Assembly (NCBI GenBank): GCA_050735975.1 | Contig: JBOHVS010000047.1 | Span: 1 to 46,688, forward strand | Reading direction: 5' to 3' | Source of the DNA: DATMBL01 sp050735975 | Lineage (GTDB): Bacteria; Desulfobacterota; Binatia; UBA9968 | Length of the DNA stretch: 46,688 bases | Shown: positions 8,293 through 16,195 of the stretch, in pieces | Layout: every line of letters starts with the position of its first letter | Position numbering within the stretch: position 1 is the first letter of the stretch | Translations under genes and position numbers: made by a program | The notes under the pieces: generated by a model | What the model was told of the DNA's origin: nothing | Database searches by the model: none | What the model saw: only the letters and a program-made list of their open reading frames with translations

Positions 8293-8985
8293 TTAGGACG
8301 TTTCTCTTAGAATTTCTTCAATTCTGATCAGTCTAAGGGGCTTTCCAGCCGCGAACTTCTTAGCAGCCTGGCTGAACCCCATGGTTGATATAAGCCACGC
8401 CTCTACCGCACGCTTGTGCATCATGACTCCGTATAGATCGCGGACCGCTCCGGGACCGACGGGACGTCCGTGGGCCTTGCACTGGACAAGAACTTCCTTT
8501 CCATCCTTCCGCAGAACCAAGTCTATGCCTTCATCTCTAGCACCACCTAATCTCCTAGTTTGGTAGCCTCTTCTCTCAAATAAACGTCCGAGTTCAGATT
8601 CAAATCCCCTACCGCTCAATGACTGCCACCATACGGTTTGCTCCCTTCGCCATTGCTGTAGACGCTTCTCATAGCTCTCAAGTGCGGTTTTGAAGCTTTG
8701 ATACTTGGCGTAGTCAGGTTGGCAACGGCGCCAAATTGCATCCACGATAGTGCTCATCTTCATAGCGAAAATAAGAGAAACCGCAAACGTCAAGAGCGAG
8801 TTAAAGAAATTTCCATCGACAACGAACACCACGGCGGCAGCCAACACGGAGAGCAGTAAGACTGTCAAGATAAACCACCACTCAGTCACATCGAAAGGAT
8901 CTCGGAATCGTCCGGTACGCCCTTGGGTGAGGTTGAAATCCTCTGGCTTTGGTTCGATCGGCTTTGGGCTATTAAAAGCGGTCAT
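8293..8985 (-). CDS. membrane-anchored Mrr-type restriction endonuclease
   Basis: A 230-residue protein with two N-terminal membrane helices (about 36-56 and 60-76) and a C-terminal Mrr-like nuclease domain (about 120-230). The nuclease core shows the family pattern WWQSLSGRGFESELGRLF, then GYQTRRLGGARDEGIDLVL with catalytic D155, and VQCKAHGRPVG with Q168-x-K170, followed by VRDLYGVM. The PD-(D/E)XK residues are all present, so activity is likely. Known Mrr-domain proteins cut modified or foreign DNA. Tethering to the membrane suggests action on DNA at the cell envelope, for example incoming phage or plasmid DNA, but that is inference. It lies just upstream of the unknown gene at 7715-8251 on the same strand. 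Confidence 0.87.
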   Translation of the reverse strand: MTAFNSPKPIEPKPEDFNLTQGRTGRFRDPFDVTEWWFILTVLLLSVLAAAVVFVVDGNFFNSLLTFAVSLIFAMKMSTIVDAIWRRCQPDYAKYQSFKTALESYEKRLQQWRREQTVWWQSLSGRGFESELGRLFERRGYQTRRLGGARDEGIDLVLRKDGKEVLVQCKAHGRPVGPGAVRDLYGVMMHKRAVEAWLISTMGFSQAAKKFAAGKPLRLIRIEEILRETS

Positions 8986-9046
8986 AAGACGCTGTTCCTC
9001 TGGCCAACTGTGTGCTTCAGGAATGCGTCATGCGTTTTAACAGTAT

Positions 9047-9903
9047 CTATTTTATTAGCGAATACGCGACAATTGCGATCAAGATCCAGAGTGCCACAGT
9101 TAAGCTACCTAAAGCTTTTGTAACTGCTGATAAATCAACTGGTGCTTGAGTTATAGCCGCGCTTCGGATCTGCACTTCATCGGCGTCGGTATTTTCGGTT
9201 TCCTCTGATTTCTTATCAGACGTGTCCAGCCGAGCACCGACAAGGGATGATACATTGACCCATCCCACTGGCGCAGCAGGGCCTTCTTCTATGAAAAGAT
9301 CCCGGGGGTGGTACCACTCCCTGAGTGCATCATCTACTTCATAGCTGAAGGAAAGAAGATTAACTCCCACCTCAATTTGCGCATTAGGATCCCGACTTAG
9401 ACACTCCAAAATATCGTTCATTTGATTTTCTGGTAAACACATATCGAAGCACAGGTAATCTTCTCCGGGCTCGACATTCATGCGAAAACAAATTCCGTGA
9501 TAGATCCCCTTTGGAAATTTGTCATTCCCTTCGGTAGGCTTCCCGGCTTTTAAGATGACAGTCGTATCACCAGATGGTCTTTCACGTCTTGTGATTATTT
9601 TGTCATTCTCATCTATTACAGCGCAAGAGATGGTATCCCTTCGTCTACAAAAGCGTTGATCGACCTGGTTGTATTTATTTCTGGCTTTATCAGCTGCCAA
9701 GGCGAGTCAGTGTGCTTTTTATCTCGGTCCCAATCTGACTCGTTGACGTTGAAATTCGAAACAATCTTGATGTTTTTTAACGGCAGACGGACAAAATTGA
9801 AGCTTCTACGCCATTCTAAAGCTCGACGGCGGTCTTCCGGCAGGTTTGTCTCTTGATAGATGACGTCACTAACCTTCTTCAGCTTTTCGTCACTTGAAAC
9901 CAT
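9047..9903 (-). pseudogene. hypothetical tail-anchored membrane protein, probably frameshifted
   Basis: Two overlapping minus-strand frames look like parts of one gene. The 5' frame starts MVSSDEKLKKVSDVIYQE at 9903 and ends at 9616 after AFVDEGIPSLAL. The 3' frame continues from about 9630 as SCAVIDENDKIITRRE and runs to 9047. Using the 3' frame alone would require an 85-base overlap and a start inside the 5' gene, and the combined length (857 bases) is one short of a multiple of three. A single-base loss near 9620-9640 is the simplest explanation. The C-terminus has one hydrophobic helix (LTVALWILIAIVAYSLIK), so the product would be tail-anchored with a cytoplasmic body. No family recognised. 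It lies in the A+T-rich island upstream of the Mrr-type gene. Confidence 0.55.
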
Positions 9904-10004
9904 TGCAACGCCTTTTTTGACTTAACGCATACTCTTAAATTGAGCGGCCCAGCCGCCCCGAACGATGGCCGAGAAGGTCCATCTCGAAGTAATGTTATGC
10001 TGCA

Positions 10005-10583
10005 TCACCTTTCCACAGGGAACCAACCGAACTCGTTCTCAATTCGCCTACGATACTCAGTGTCAATTTGAGCTGGCGCCTTACGAACGTATTCTTCAGC
10101 TAATCGGCGTTTGGCATGAGAAAGGTCGCGCAGATATTTAAGCACTTCACTTGGTGGAGGCAGTGTTCCCCGACTTGTTTTAAATCCTACCTGCAGATTG
10201 GTCCATACAACGATGTCAAGGTTCATCGTTTGCGCCCACCCTCCTATGTCAGCCGCTCCACTTCCATATGAGTTGGTAGAACTTTTGTCCCAATAGCCGA
10301 TGGAGTGCTCAATGTTCCTGTCCTTGATTCCTTCGCGGGCGGCAAGGTCACTTTTTGCTGTCTCCAAATCCGTTGCCTCCAACAATGCCCAATACGTGCG
10401 CACACGATATTCGATATCACAGATCACTAACGTGATCCGACCATCGCCCGACTCTCGGGCAAATTCGATAGGTAATAACGGACCGTCTTCGAACCACCTG
10501 ACCCGAATTGGCAAATCACGGGGATCCCATATCAGGGAACCCCAGCCCAGACAGGCGATACTGAGTGTTGTATTCCGCGGCAT
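10005..10583 (-). CDS. conserved hypothetical protein with N-terminal LGWGSLIW motif
   Basis: A 192-residue protein. The ATG at 10583 is chosen because the longer reading (to 10631) depends on a TTG and adds residues of no clear character. The N-terminus reads LSIACLGWGSLIWDPRDLPI, then DGPLLPIEFARESGDGRITLV, a pattern found in a widespread uncharacterised family. The G-x-GSL element recalls the glycine-rich entry loop of gamma-glutamyl cyclotransferase-like folds, but that link is weak and I do not assign an enzyme activity. No signal peptide or membrane segment. It is the last gene of the A+T-rich island. The 262 bases upstream, to the wHTH gene at 10846, hold no gene I can support. Confidence 0.7.
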   Translation of the reverse strand: MPRNTTLSIACLGWGSLIWDPRDLPIRVRWFEDGPLLPIEFARESGDGRITLVICDIEYRVRTYWALLEATDLETAKSDLAAREGIKDRNIEHSIGYWDKSSTNSYGSGAADIGGWAQTMNLDIVVWTNLQVGFKTSRGTLPPPSEVLKYLRDLSHAKRRLAEEYVRKAPAQIDTEYRRRIENEFGWFPVER

Positions 10584-10845
10584 AACTATTCTCAGAGTGA
10601 TATCGACGCTATTCGTCGCCAGCAGGCACAATTTTCTTGTGTTCTCAGTGAGTTGTTAAGTTTCTTGTGATACGTGTCCGACCAACCAATCACGGAGCGG
10701 CCCGAAGAGTCGCCAGACACGTTCAAACGAACTGTACGAGAATCCTTTGAGGAGGGACTTATCTTCGGCTCGTCTACTTCAACTCCTTCCGCAGGAGCCA
10801 ATCAACCGTGCAGCCGCTTGTTGGTCCGAGCCAAGACTGTAGCCG

Positions 10846-11418
10846 CTATTCAAGATCCGGCAACTCCGACCGCGACACCAACAGCCGGATTGACCGGGCC
10901 TTCCCGGCGGTCCGCTCAATGAGTCCTTTTGCCCCAAGTGTTACTAGCATCTGATGCACAACCGGCGGCGTCACTCGGAAGTATTGCCGCAGATCCGCTT
11001 CTGCCGGCGGAATACCGTTGATCTTGGTGTAGTAGTATATGAATGCCAAATATTGACCCTGCTTCGGCGTGTAGGGCGGGCGCCTCGATGATGGCGTAGG
11101 CTCCGCAGTTGAGGCTGTCGGCTCCTCGTCCGTGTGACCTTCTTCGATGCGGCTCAGACGATCGCATAAGCCGTCGAGTTGTTTCGTAATACTCCGATTC
11201 TCCGTATGATTCGCCTCGGCGGCCACGTAACCGATCAGTTCGTCCAGATCGTCGAGCGTAAACCCGACCATTATAGATGATTTCTCCGGCGCCGCTGCGC
11301 GCAGTCGCCGCTCGATCTCGCCACCGGCAAACGTGTGATCGAGCACCAGATCCCGCTCCCTAAGCGAAAACGTCACCGGAATACGTTCCCCAGGCTTGAC
11401 TCGTTTCACTCGCTTCAT
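10846..11418 (-). CDS. winged-helix regulator with LexA-type DNA-binding domain, no peptidase
   Basis: A 190-residue protein in two parts. Residues 10-95 (RIPVTFSLRERDLVLDHT to LDGLCDRLSRIEE) form a helical module with the TLDDLDELIGYVAAEANHT signature of a conserved small-protein family. After a Pro/Thr-rich linker (about 97-115), residues 116-183 match the LexA N-terminal winged helix: YTPKQGQYLAFIYYYTKING, then PPAEADLRQYFRVTPPVVHQ and LGAKGLIERTAGKARSIRLL. The autoproteolytic S24 domain of LexA is missing, so it cannot respond to DNA damage in the LexA manner. Likely a DNA-binding transcriptional regulator, with the first module mediating dimerisation or partner binding (inference). It separates the defence island from the transporter genes that follow. 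Confidence 0.72.
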   Translation of the reverse strand: MKRVKRVKPGERIPVTFSLRERDLVLDHTFAGGEIERRLRAAAPEKSSIMVGFTLDDLDELIGYVAAEANHTENRSITKQLDGLCDRLSRIEEGHTDEEPTASTAEPTPSSRRPPYTPKQGQYLAFIYYYTKINGIPPAEADLRQYFRVTPPVVHQMLVTLGAKGLIERTAGKARSIRLLVSRSELPDLE

Positions 11419-11455
11419 CGACGTCCATTGCCGGCGCGGTCTAAATGCGATGCCG

Positions 11456-12424
11456 CTACTTAATCTCCTTCAGCAAACTCCAATCGACGACCTGGCTGAT
11501 GGGGATGCCCTTGGTTAGCTTCAGGCGCTCTTTCACAAGCTGAAGGTCGAGGGTCACGCCTTTGTCCGGGACGTAACCGTCATCGGTAAAGGCGCCGATC
11601 GATGTATCGTAAGTTTTCGCCGCCTGGCCTGGCGTGATGCGCAAGTATTCGGATAACATGCGGCTCGCTTCAGCGCGGTTCTGCTTCATGAAGCGGGTGC
11701 CTCTGAGGGTCGCGCGGATGACTTTCTTGATCTGGTCCCCCTGTTTTGCGATCTTTTGGTTCGTAACACCAATCCCGGAGATGGGCAGCTCGATAATGTC
11801 TCCCAGATAAAGCAGGCGGGACAATCCCTCCTCCTCCGCCTTGACGGCGAAAGCTACGTCGATCGCCGTTGCGTCAATAGAGCCGGCTTTCAGCGCGGCA
11901 AAACGGGTCGGGCTCGGACCACTCACTATAATCTTGATGTCTTTATCGGGTTCCAGGCCGTAATGGCGCGCCAAAGTGCGCGTCAGGTAATCCACCGTGC
12001 CGGCAAAAGAATCGACGCCGAAGGTTTTCCCCCTGAGATCCTTGGCTGACTTGACCCCCGGCCGGGCAATGAGAACATGCAGCGGCCGCGACGCCATGCC
12101 AAGGACAACTTTCAGAGGCACACCCGTGGCGGCGGCCCTCAAGGTCGAACCCCAGGCCAGAAAATAATCTATATCGCCGGAGACGAGCGCCTTAACGCCG
12201 ATCTGCGGCTGAATCTGAATCTTTTGGATCTCGAGCCCTTCGTCGCCGAAGAATCCTTTGCGCATCGCGATCACGACCGGAAATTCAAAGAGTCCGTGAC
12301 TCGGCGTACCCATCATCACTCGTTCGGCCGCTACCGTCCCGCGTTGCGGCAGCATGAAAACTGCGACGATCAGAGCTACCAAAACCAGAATCCGCTGATC
12401 GTATCGGCCGATGGACGTTTTCAT
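11456..12424 (-). CDS. NMT1/SsuA-type ABC transporter substrate-binding protein
   Basis: A 322-residue periplasmic binding protein. The ATG at 12424 is preferred to an upstream start at 12538 because a GGAG lies at proper distance and the protein then starts with a signal peptide (MKTSIGRYDQ, a hydrophobic core, cleavage near TVAAE). The fold markers of the NMT1/THI5-SsuA class are present: GLFEFPVVIAMRKGFFGDEG, an ALVSGDIDYFLAWGS segment, the SAKDLRGKTFGVDSFAGT segment and FAALKAGSIDATAID. Such proteins deliver sulfonates, pyrimidine precursors or aromatic acids to a TauBC/SsuBC-like permease and ATPase, neither of which is present here. Its start follows the dienelactone hydrolase gene by about 19 bases, suggesting co-transcription and a substrate related to that hydrolase. 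The ligand cannot be told from sequence. Confidence 0.88.
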   Translation of the reverse strand: MKTSIGRYDQRILVLVALIVAVFMLPQRGTVAAERVMMGTPSHGLFEFPVVIAMRKGFFGDEGLEIQKIQIQPQIGVKALVSGDIDYFLAWGSTLRAAATGVPLKVVLGMASRPLHVLIARPGVKSAKDLRGKTFGVDSFAGTVDYLTRTLARHYGLEPDKDIKIIVSGPSPTRFAALKAGSIDATAIDVAFAVKAEEEGLSRLLYLGDIIELPISGIGVTNQKIAKQGDQIKKVIRATLRGTRFMKQNRAEASRMLSEYLRITPGQAAKTYDTSIGAFTDDGYVPDKGVTLDLQLVKERLKLTKGIPISQVVDWSLLKEIK

Positions 12425-12443
12425 AATCTTCGCTCCAACAATT

Positions 12444-13268
12444 TTACTCCATACGAACATTCTTACTGAAATCATATTTCGTCGAGTAATCGCTTTCGAA
12501 AGTATGGGAGATTCGCTCGTTCTGCCATGCGCCGGCAAAACATTTTTTCAGAAACAAAATCATAAGATTCCAGGCGTCCTTAGCCGCTTCCTTACGGTAC
12601 CGTCCCGGCATCGTGTCGTTTAACCAGCCGTGGGGCGCGTCGCGATAGAGACGAACGTGGTAATTCTTCTTGGCTCCCTCCAGGGAACCACGGAATCTGA
12701 GCACGTCATCGACCGAGATGATATGATCCGCTTCGCCGAAGACTCCCAGCACCGGGCAGGAGACTTGCGCGATGAGATCCTCAACGGGCGTGGGACGGAG
12801 GTCGTTACCCAGCCATTCCTTTCCGCCGATGGCGCCATAAAGGACAACGACTCCCGAAATGTCATTTCGATGTGCCCCGAGCAGCACAGGCTGGCGGCCG
12901 GTCTGGCACACGCCGATAACTCCGATCCGCGCGCCATCGACGCTATCCAAACTTTTCAAATAGTCGACCGCCGCGTTCAAATCCTCAAGCGCTTCATCGT
13001 CGCGCAGATCCACTCTCACTTTGCCTTCTTGCAGAGCTTTCCGGTCGCCGGTGAAGCGATGAAAGAGATCAGGCGCCAACCCGACAAATCCAGCCTGCGC
13101 AAGTTTCACGGTCAAATCCTTCGTATGCTGATCGACGCCGTAGCGCTCGTGAAGGATAATGACCGCGGGCCGCTTGCCTTTCGCTTTGGGCAGCGCGCGT
13201 ACGGCGCCGACGCCACGACCGAACCGGACAGTGGACGGTTTGATTCCAGATGTTTTCTTAACTGCCAT
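12444..13268 (-). CDS. dienelactone hydrolase family protein
   Basis: A 274-residue alpha/beta hydrolase. The dienelactone-hydrolase triad is visible: nucleophile C121 in IGVCQTG, D181 in FGEADHII and H213 in APHGW, with E41 in LHERYG, the residue that positions the Cys. This family opens lactone rings, classically 4-carboxymethylenebut-2-en-4-olide in chloroaromatic catabolism, though many members act on other esters. There is no signal peptide, so it is cytoplasmic. The C-terminus is about 30 residues longer than the compact enzymes. The NMT1-type binding protein gene begins about 19 bases after its stop, which suggests an uptake-and-hydrolysis pair. The true substrate is unknown. Confidence 0.9.
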   Translation of the reverse strand: MAVKKTSGIKPSTVRFGRGVGAVRALPKAKGKRPAVIILHERYGVDQHTKDLTVKLAQAGFVGLAPDLFHRFTGDRKALQEGKVRVDLRDDEALEDLNAAVDYLKSLDSVDGARIGVIGVCQTGRQPVLLGAHRNDISGVVVLYGAIGGKEWLGNDLRPTPVEDLIAQVSCPVLGVFGEADHIISVDDVLRFRGSLEGAKKNYHVRLYRDAPHGWLNDTMPGRYRKEAAKDAWNLMILFLKKCFAGAWQNERISHTFESDYSTKYDFSKNVRME

Positions 13269-13403
13269 GGCTGCCCTCCAAAGTTTTTCAGGCTGAGCGT
13301 TGTTTAAACGCCGCCAAGCTTATCCCCCGATAAGCGACAGAGTCAAGGCGACATTGACCTTGGCTGCTTGTTTCGCGGCCGGCAGCGCCGTATATCTTGG
13401 TCC

Positions 13404-13748
13404 ATGAACCCCCAGGACGGATCGATTGTTGTGGGCGACCTCACCACCACCGGACGCAAAACGGGACTCCCCCGAACGGTTGAGCTCCGCTTTGTCTACT
13501 ACGGCGGATGCTTTTACGCTTCATCGAGCAAAGTGGCGGGAAAGCACTGGTGCCAGAATATGATCAACAATCCAGCCGTCGAGATAAGGGCCAAAGGCGA
13601 GCGATTTTCCTGCGTGGCAAAGCAAGTGATCGATGAAACTTTGCGCCGTCACATTCTTAGCCTGCGCGATTCCCCCCCGCTGATGGATCGCGTGGTTTTT
13701 GAGATGAAGCCGCAGGGGGTGGGTTGTATCGCTTCACCCCTATCCTGA
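13404..13748 (+). CDS. DUF385/deazaflavin (F420)-dependent nitroreductase-family protein
   Basis: A 114-residue protein starting at ATG 13404, ahead of which an in-frame extension to 13368 adds nothing recognisable. The core TTTGRKTGLPRTVELRFVYY, followed by FYASSSKVAGKHWCQNMINN and PAVEIRAKG, is the hallmark of the DUF385/Ddn split-barrel family. Members bind F420, FMN or related cofactors and reduce varied substrates. The C-terminus (FEMKPQGVGCIASPLS) is slightly different from the usual ending and could reflect a late change of frame, but the domain is otherwise full length. Transcribed away from the hydrolase gene across a 135-base divergent gap. The presence of F420 in the host is only suggested by this gene. 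Confidence 0.8.
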   Translation: MNPQDGSIVVGDLTTTGRKTGLPRTVELRFVYYGGCFYASSSKVAGKHWCQNMINNPAVEIRAKGERFSCVAKQVIDETLRRHILSLRDSPPLMDRVVFEMKPQGVGCIASPLS

Positions 13749-13749
13749 C

Positions 13750-13772
13750 CTTCCCCGTCAAAGGGGAAAGGG
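13750..13772 (+). terminator. hairpin after the DUF385 gene
   Basis: CTTCCCC, a 6-base loop and GGGGAAAG form a short hairpin 2 bases after the stop codon of the preceding gene. No run of T follows, so it is at best a weak or factor-assisted terminator and could be a REP-type element. Confidence 0.3.
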
Positions 13773-13970
13773 AAGATTCGGTCCGGGCACAAAGCCGGAA
13801 GTTGAAACTGGGGAAGCGGAGGTGGGCGCTTTTTTAGAGCTTAACGATGTGTTGGAATACGCCGTTTACAGGCCGGTCAAAAAGATCTCAGATGCGAGGC
13901 GCGCATTCCGAGCAGGTTGGAAGGCTAAGGCCGAGGTTGAGCTTAACCTGAACCTCAACCTGCTTAAGCG

Positions 13971-14023
13971 GCGAGGCGATCGAGCGCAACGAAGCAGATG
14001 AGGCTTTTTCACCGACCTGTCAG
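13971..14023 (-). repeat. dispersed 3'-end repeat, copy 1 (downstream of EamA gene)
   Basis: On the minus strand this reads TGACAGGTCGGTGAAAAAGC, then CTCATCTGCTTCGTTGCGCT. Related copies are at 16161-16195 and 28869-28915. All three sit at the 3' end of a minus-strand gene and share the core CAGG-Y-YG-Y-TGAAAA-(A)G...CAT-M-TGCTTC-R-TTG. This copy starts 5 bases beyond the EamA stop. Just before it (13931-13968) lies an imperfect palindrome built on AGGTTGAG and CTCAACCT. Confidence 0.7.
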
Positions 14024-14027
14024 AGTT

Positions 14028-14918
14028 TCAGCCCCAGCTCAACACGAAGACTCCGATAACAATAAGGCTCGCCGCCATTCCATCCCGCAAGGTCACCACC
14101 TCAACTCCCTTCAACGTGAAGTGCGCAAGCGCAAACGTGACCAGCGGAGAAATGCGCCAAATCGGCGAGACGAGCACGGCCGGCGCATAGACCAAGGCGA
14201 AAAATGTAAAGAGCGATCCGAGGGCCTCAGTCATGCTGGACAGCGTTATCATCGTTAGGGCCTTCATCGGCACGCGCTCGAGCTTGGGCTTGATCGCCAG
14301 GAACCGGCCGAAGACAAGCATGAAAATCAGCGCCGTCGCTTGGGTGATGAACGCGCCGAGGTGCGGCAAGCTTGCCGCATTGATACCAATCTTTTTGAAG
14401 ACAGGGTTGATACCGAAACAGATCGCCGCGATGATCGGATATAAGAAGTACTGCAGCTGACTAGGGCCTCCTTCTGCGCGTTTTTGGGTTTGAGTCAGGA
14501 CGGCAATACCCCCGACGATCAAAACGACTCCTACTGCTGTGAACAGGGTGACCTCTTCGCCCAAAAAAACCGCCGCAAGAACGGTCGTCAAGATCGGCGA
14601 ACTGTTCTTCACCGAAATCGATTTCGATGCCCCGATCTTGTCGATGCCCTTGTAGTAGAAGATCTTTCCGAAGCTCGCTCCTATCGCGCCCGCGCAGAAG
14701 AAGGCCCAAAAGGCTCGGCTGGTAACATCCAAATGCGCTAACTCGCCATAATAAGCCGCCAATACTCCTAAGAGAAGAACAGAAAAGTACTGCTCGGTTA
14801 GGGTGGCCGTGCCCACGTTCGTGTACTTCAACGCGCGCTTAAGCAGCAGCGGGCCGATCCCCCAAAGCGTGCCGGCCAAAAGAGCGTAGGCGATTCCAAT
14901 CTGCAAGTCCGGGGTCAT
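14028..14918 (-). CDS. EamA/DMT-family transporter
   Basis: A 296-residue inner-membrane protein with ten predicted helices in two EamA repeats (about 8-145 and 158-295). The first repeat shows AYALLAGTLWGIGPLLLKRA and SSPILTTVLAAVFLGEEVTL; the second shows AAICFGINPVFKKIGINAAS, then SPLVTFALAHFTLKGVEVVT. These are the usual EamA end-of-repeat patterns. Family members export amino acids, purines or other small metabolites, mostly with unknown substrate. It begins 18 bases after the small lipoprotein gene on the same strand and is probably co-transcribed with it. A dispersed repeat lies directly after its stop. Confidence 0.9.
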   Translation of the reverse strand: MTPDLQIGIAYALLAGTLWGIGPLLLKRALKYTNVGTATLTEQYFSVLLLGVLAAYYGELAHLDVTSRAFWAFFCAGAIGASFGKIFYYKGIDKIGASKSISVKNSSPILTTVLAAVFLGEEVTLFTAVGVVLIVGGIAVLTQTQKRAEGGPSQLQYFLYPIIAAICFGINPVFKKIGINAASLPHLGAFITQATALIFMLVFGRFLAIKPKLERVPMKALTMITLSSMTEALGSLFTFFALVYAPAVLVSPIWRISPLVTFALAHFTLKGVEVVTLRDGMAASLIVIGVFVLSWG

Positions 14919-14936
14919 GAGAATGCTTGCAGCCGA

Positions 14937-15146
14937 TTAATTCTTCGCCTTCTGCTCCTGAGTTTTCTTGTCCAGGTCTTGGACTTGTTTCTGCACGCCC
15001 TCGTAAAGCTGTCTTTCTTTCTGCGCGCCCTGTTGGATGGCTCGCTGCGCTTCCTGGGCGCGCTCCTCGCGGGACTTATCGTTGCCGCAGGCCGCAAGCA
15101 GCACCAGGACGAGTACGGCGCAACCGGATGAGATAATTTTTGTCAT
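14937..15146 (-). CDS. small lipoprotein
   Basis: A 69-residue protein with a clear lipoprotein signal: MTKIISSGCAVLVLVLLAAC, giving a lipobox LAAC with the acylated Cys at residue 20. The mature 50 residues are highly charged (Glu/Gln/Lys/Arg) and predicted to be one long helix or coiled coil, as in small Lpp-like or unassigned periplasmic lipoproteins. Asn follows the Cys, with no Asp at +2, so outer-membrane sorting is possible. A Shine-Dalgarno GGAGG lies just before the ATG. It is the first gene of a two-gene unit with the EamA transporter. No specific function can be assigned. Confidence 0.82.
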   Translation of the reverse strand: MTKIISSGCAVLVLVLLAACGNDKSREERAQEAQRAIQQGAQKERQLYEGVQKQVQDLDKKTQEQKAKN

Positions 15147-15266
15147 TGAATTCCTCCGTCGTTTTAGTGTTAATCTTTTTAGTTATCAGGACTGCTCCCT
15201 GAGGCGCAACAGGCTCTGCGGTTTTTGCATTGGCGCGTCATTTGATATGGTAGTTGGACAAACCGC

Positions 15267-16100
15267 ATGTTACGCCGCCTATCGATCATCCTTTTTCTTC
15301 CTGTTCCGGTCCTGGTCGTTGCGTCGGTCTACTCACAGGTCGGCAACAAACCAGCTAAATTCAAAGTAAGCGATACTCTGTCCGTGCGGGATCCCGGAAG
15401 CTGGAAGCGGTTACAAGAAGGCATCGAATATCGCAAAATAACCCTCGAACGTTCCGAGCCGAATTATTTTTTCGAGCTCAAGCTCTTCCGCTTTGACACT
15501 CAGTCGGCGACTCCCCGCATCGTGCGCAGCAGTCAGTACGGACTCAAAGGAGCGGACGTAAAGACTCTGGCACAGCGAAGCGGCGCCATCGCGGCGATTA
15601 ACGCCAACTACTTCGACGATAAAGGCAGGGCGTTAGGGTTTCTAAAAGCCGGCGCTCAGGAAATCAATCGCAATGTTTCGCAAAGCTCTCTGTTCACGGG
15701 CCTGTTCGGGATTCGAGAGCTCTCTCCGTTTATCCTGCATCGCGACCAGTTTCAGTCCGCCGAGGTCGACGAGGCTTTGCAATCCGGCCCATTGCTTTTG
15801 AGCCAAGGAAAACCTTTGCATGTAGTCCGCGGTTACGGTCGCTTCAGCCGGCGCTCCGTCATCGGGATCGATAAGAAACGGCGCTTGATCATCGCGGTCA
15901 CCGCCGTGGTGTTTGGCGGGATGAGTTGGTCCGAGCTACAGGGACTCTTTTCTTCTCCTCAGTGGGAAATCCAGACGCCTGACTTGCTCAACCTCGACGG
16001 CGGAGGGTCCGCGCAGCTCTATTTTAAAAACATGAAACTGGAGGAATTCGTTCCCGGCACATCGGAAGTACCGGTGGCAATCGGCTTCTTTAATAAATGA
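15267..16100 (+). CDS. phosphodiester glycosidase (NAGPA/DUF2233) family protein
   Basis: A 277-residue exported protein. The N-terminus (MLRRLSIILFLPVPVLVVAS) is a signal peptide or anchor. The NAGPA-domain signatures follow: GAIAAINANYFDDKGRALGF, LQSGPLLLSQGKP, RRSVIGIDKKRRLIIAV and, near the end, DLLNLDGGGSAQLYF. The NANYF and LDGGGSAQL motifs define the family, whose founding member removes GlcNAc from GlcNAc-1-phosphodiesters. Bacterial relatives act on cell-wall or polysaccharide phosphodiesters in the periplasm. Single gene, divergent from the lipoprotein gene across 120 bases that could hold promoters for both. The substrate is not deducible. Confidence 0.88.
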   Translation: MLRRLSIILFLPVPVLVVASVYSQVGNKPAKFKVSDTLSVRDPGSWKRLQEGIEYRKITLERSEPNYFFELKLFRFDTQSATPRIVRSSQYGLKGADVKTLAQRSGAIAAINANYFDDKGRALGFLKAGAQEINRNVSQSSLFTGLFGIRELSPFILHRDQFQSAEVDEALQSGPLLLSQGKPLHVVRGYGRFSRRSVIGIDKKRRLIIAVTAVVFGGMSWSELQGLFSSPQWEIQTPDLLNLDGGGSAQLYFKNMKLEEFVPGTSEVPVAIGFFNK

Positions 16101-16160
16101 GAATTCCAGCCGTTCAATCTGTGCAGATCGTCCAACCCATCTAAGAACCCTCGCCGATTT

Positions 16161-16195
16161 CAATGAAGCATATGAGTCTTTTCAGCAGCCTGTTA
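16161..16195 (-). repeat. dispersed 3'-end repeat, copy 2 (contains the nuoN stop)
   Basis: On the minus strand: TAACAGGCTGCTGAAAAGAC, then TCATATGCTTCATTG. The leading TAA is the stop codon of nuoN. More diverged than the copies at 13971-14023 and 28869-28915 but clearly aligned with them. Confidence 0.65.
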
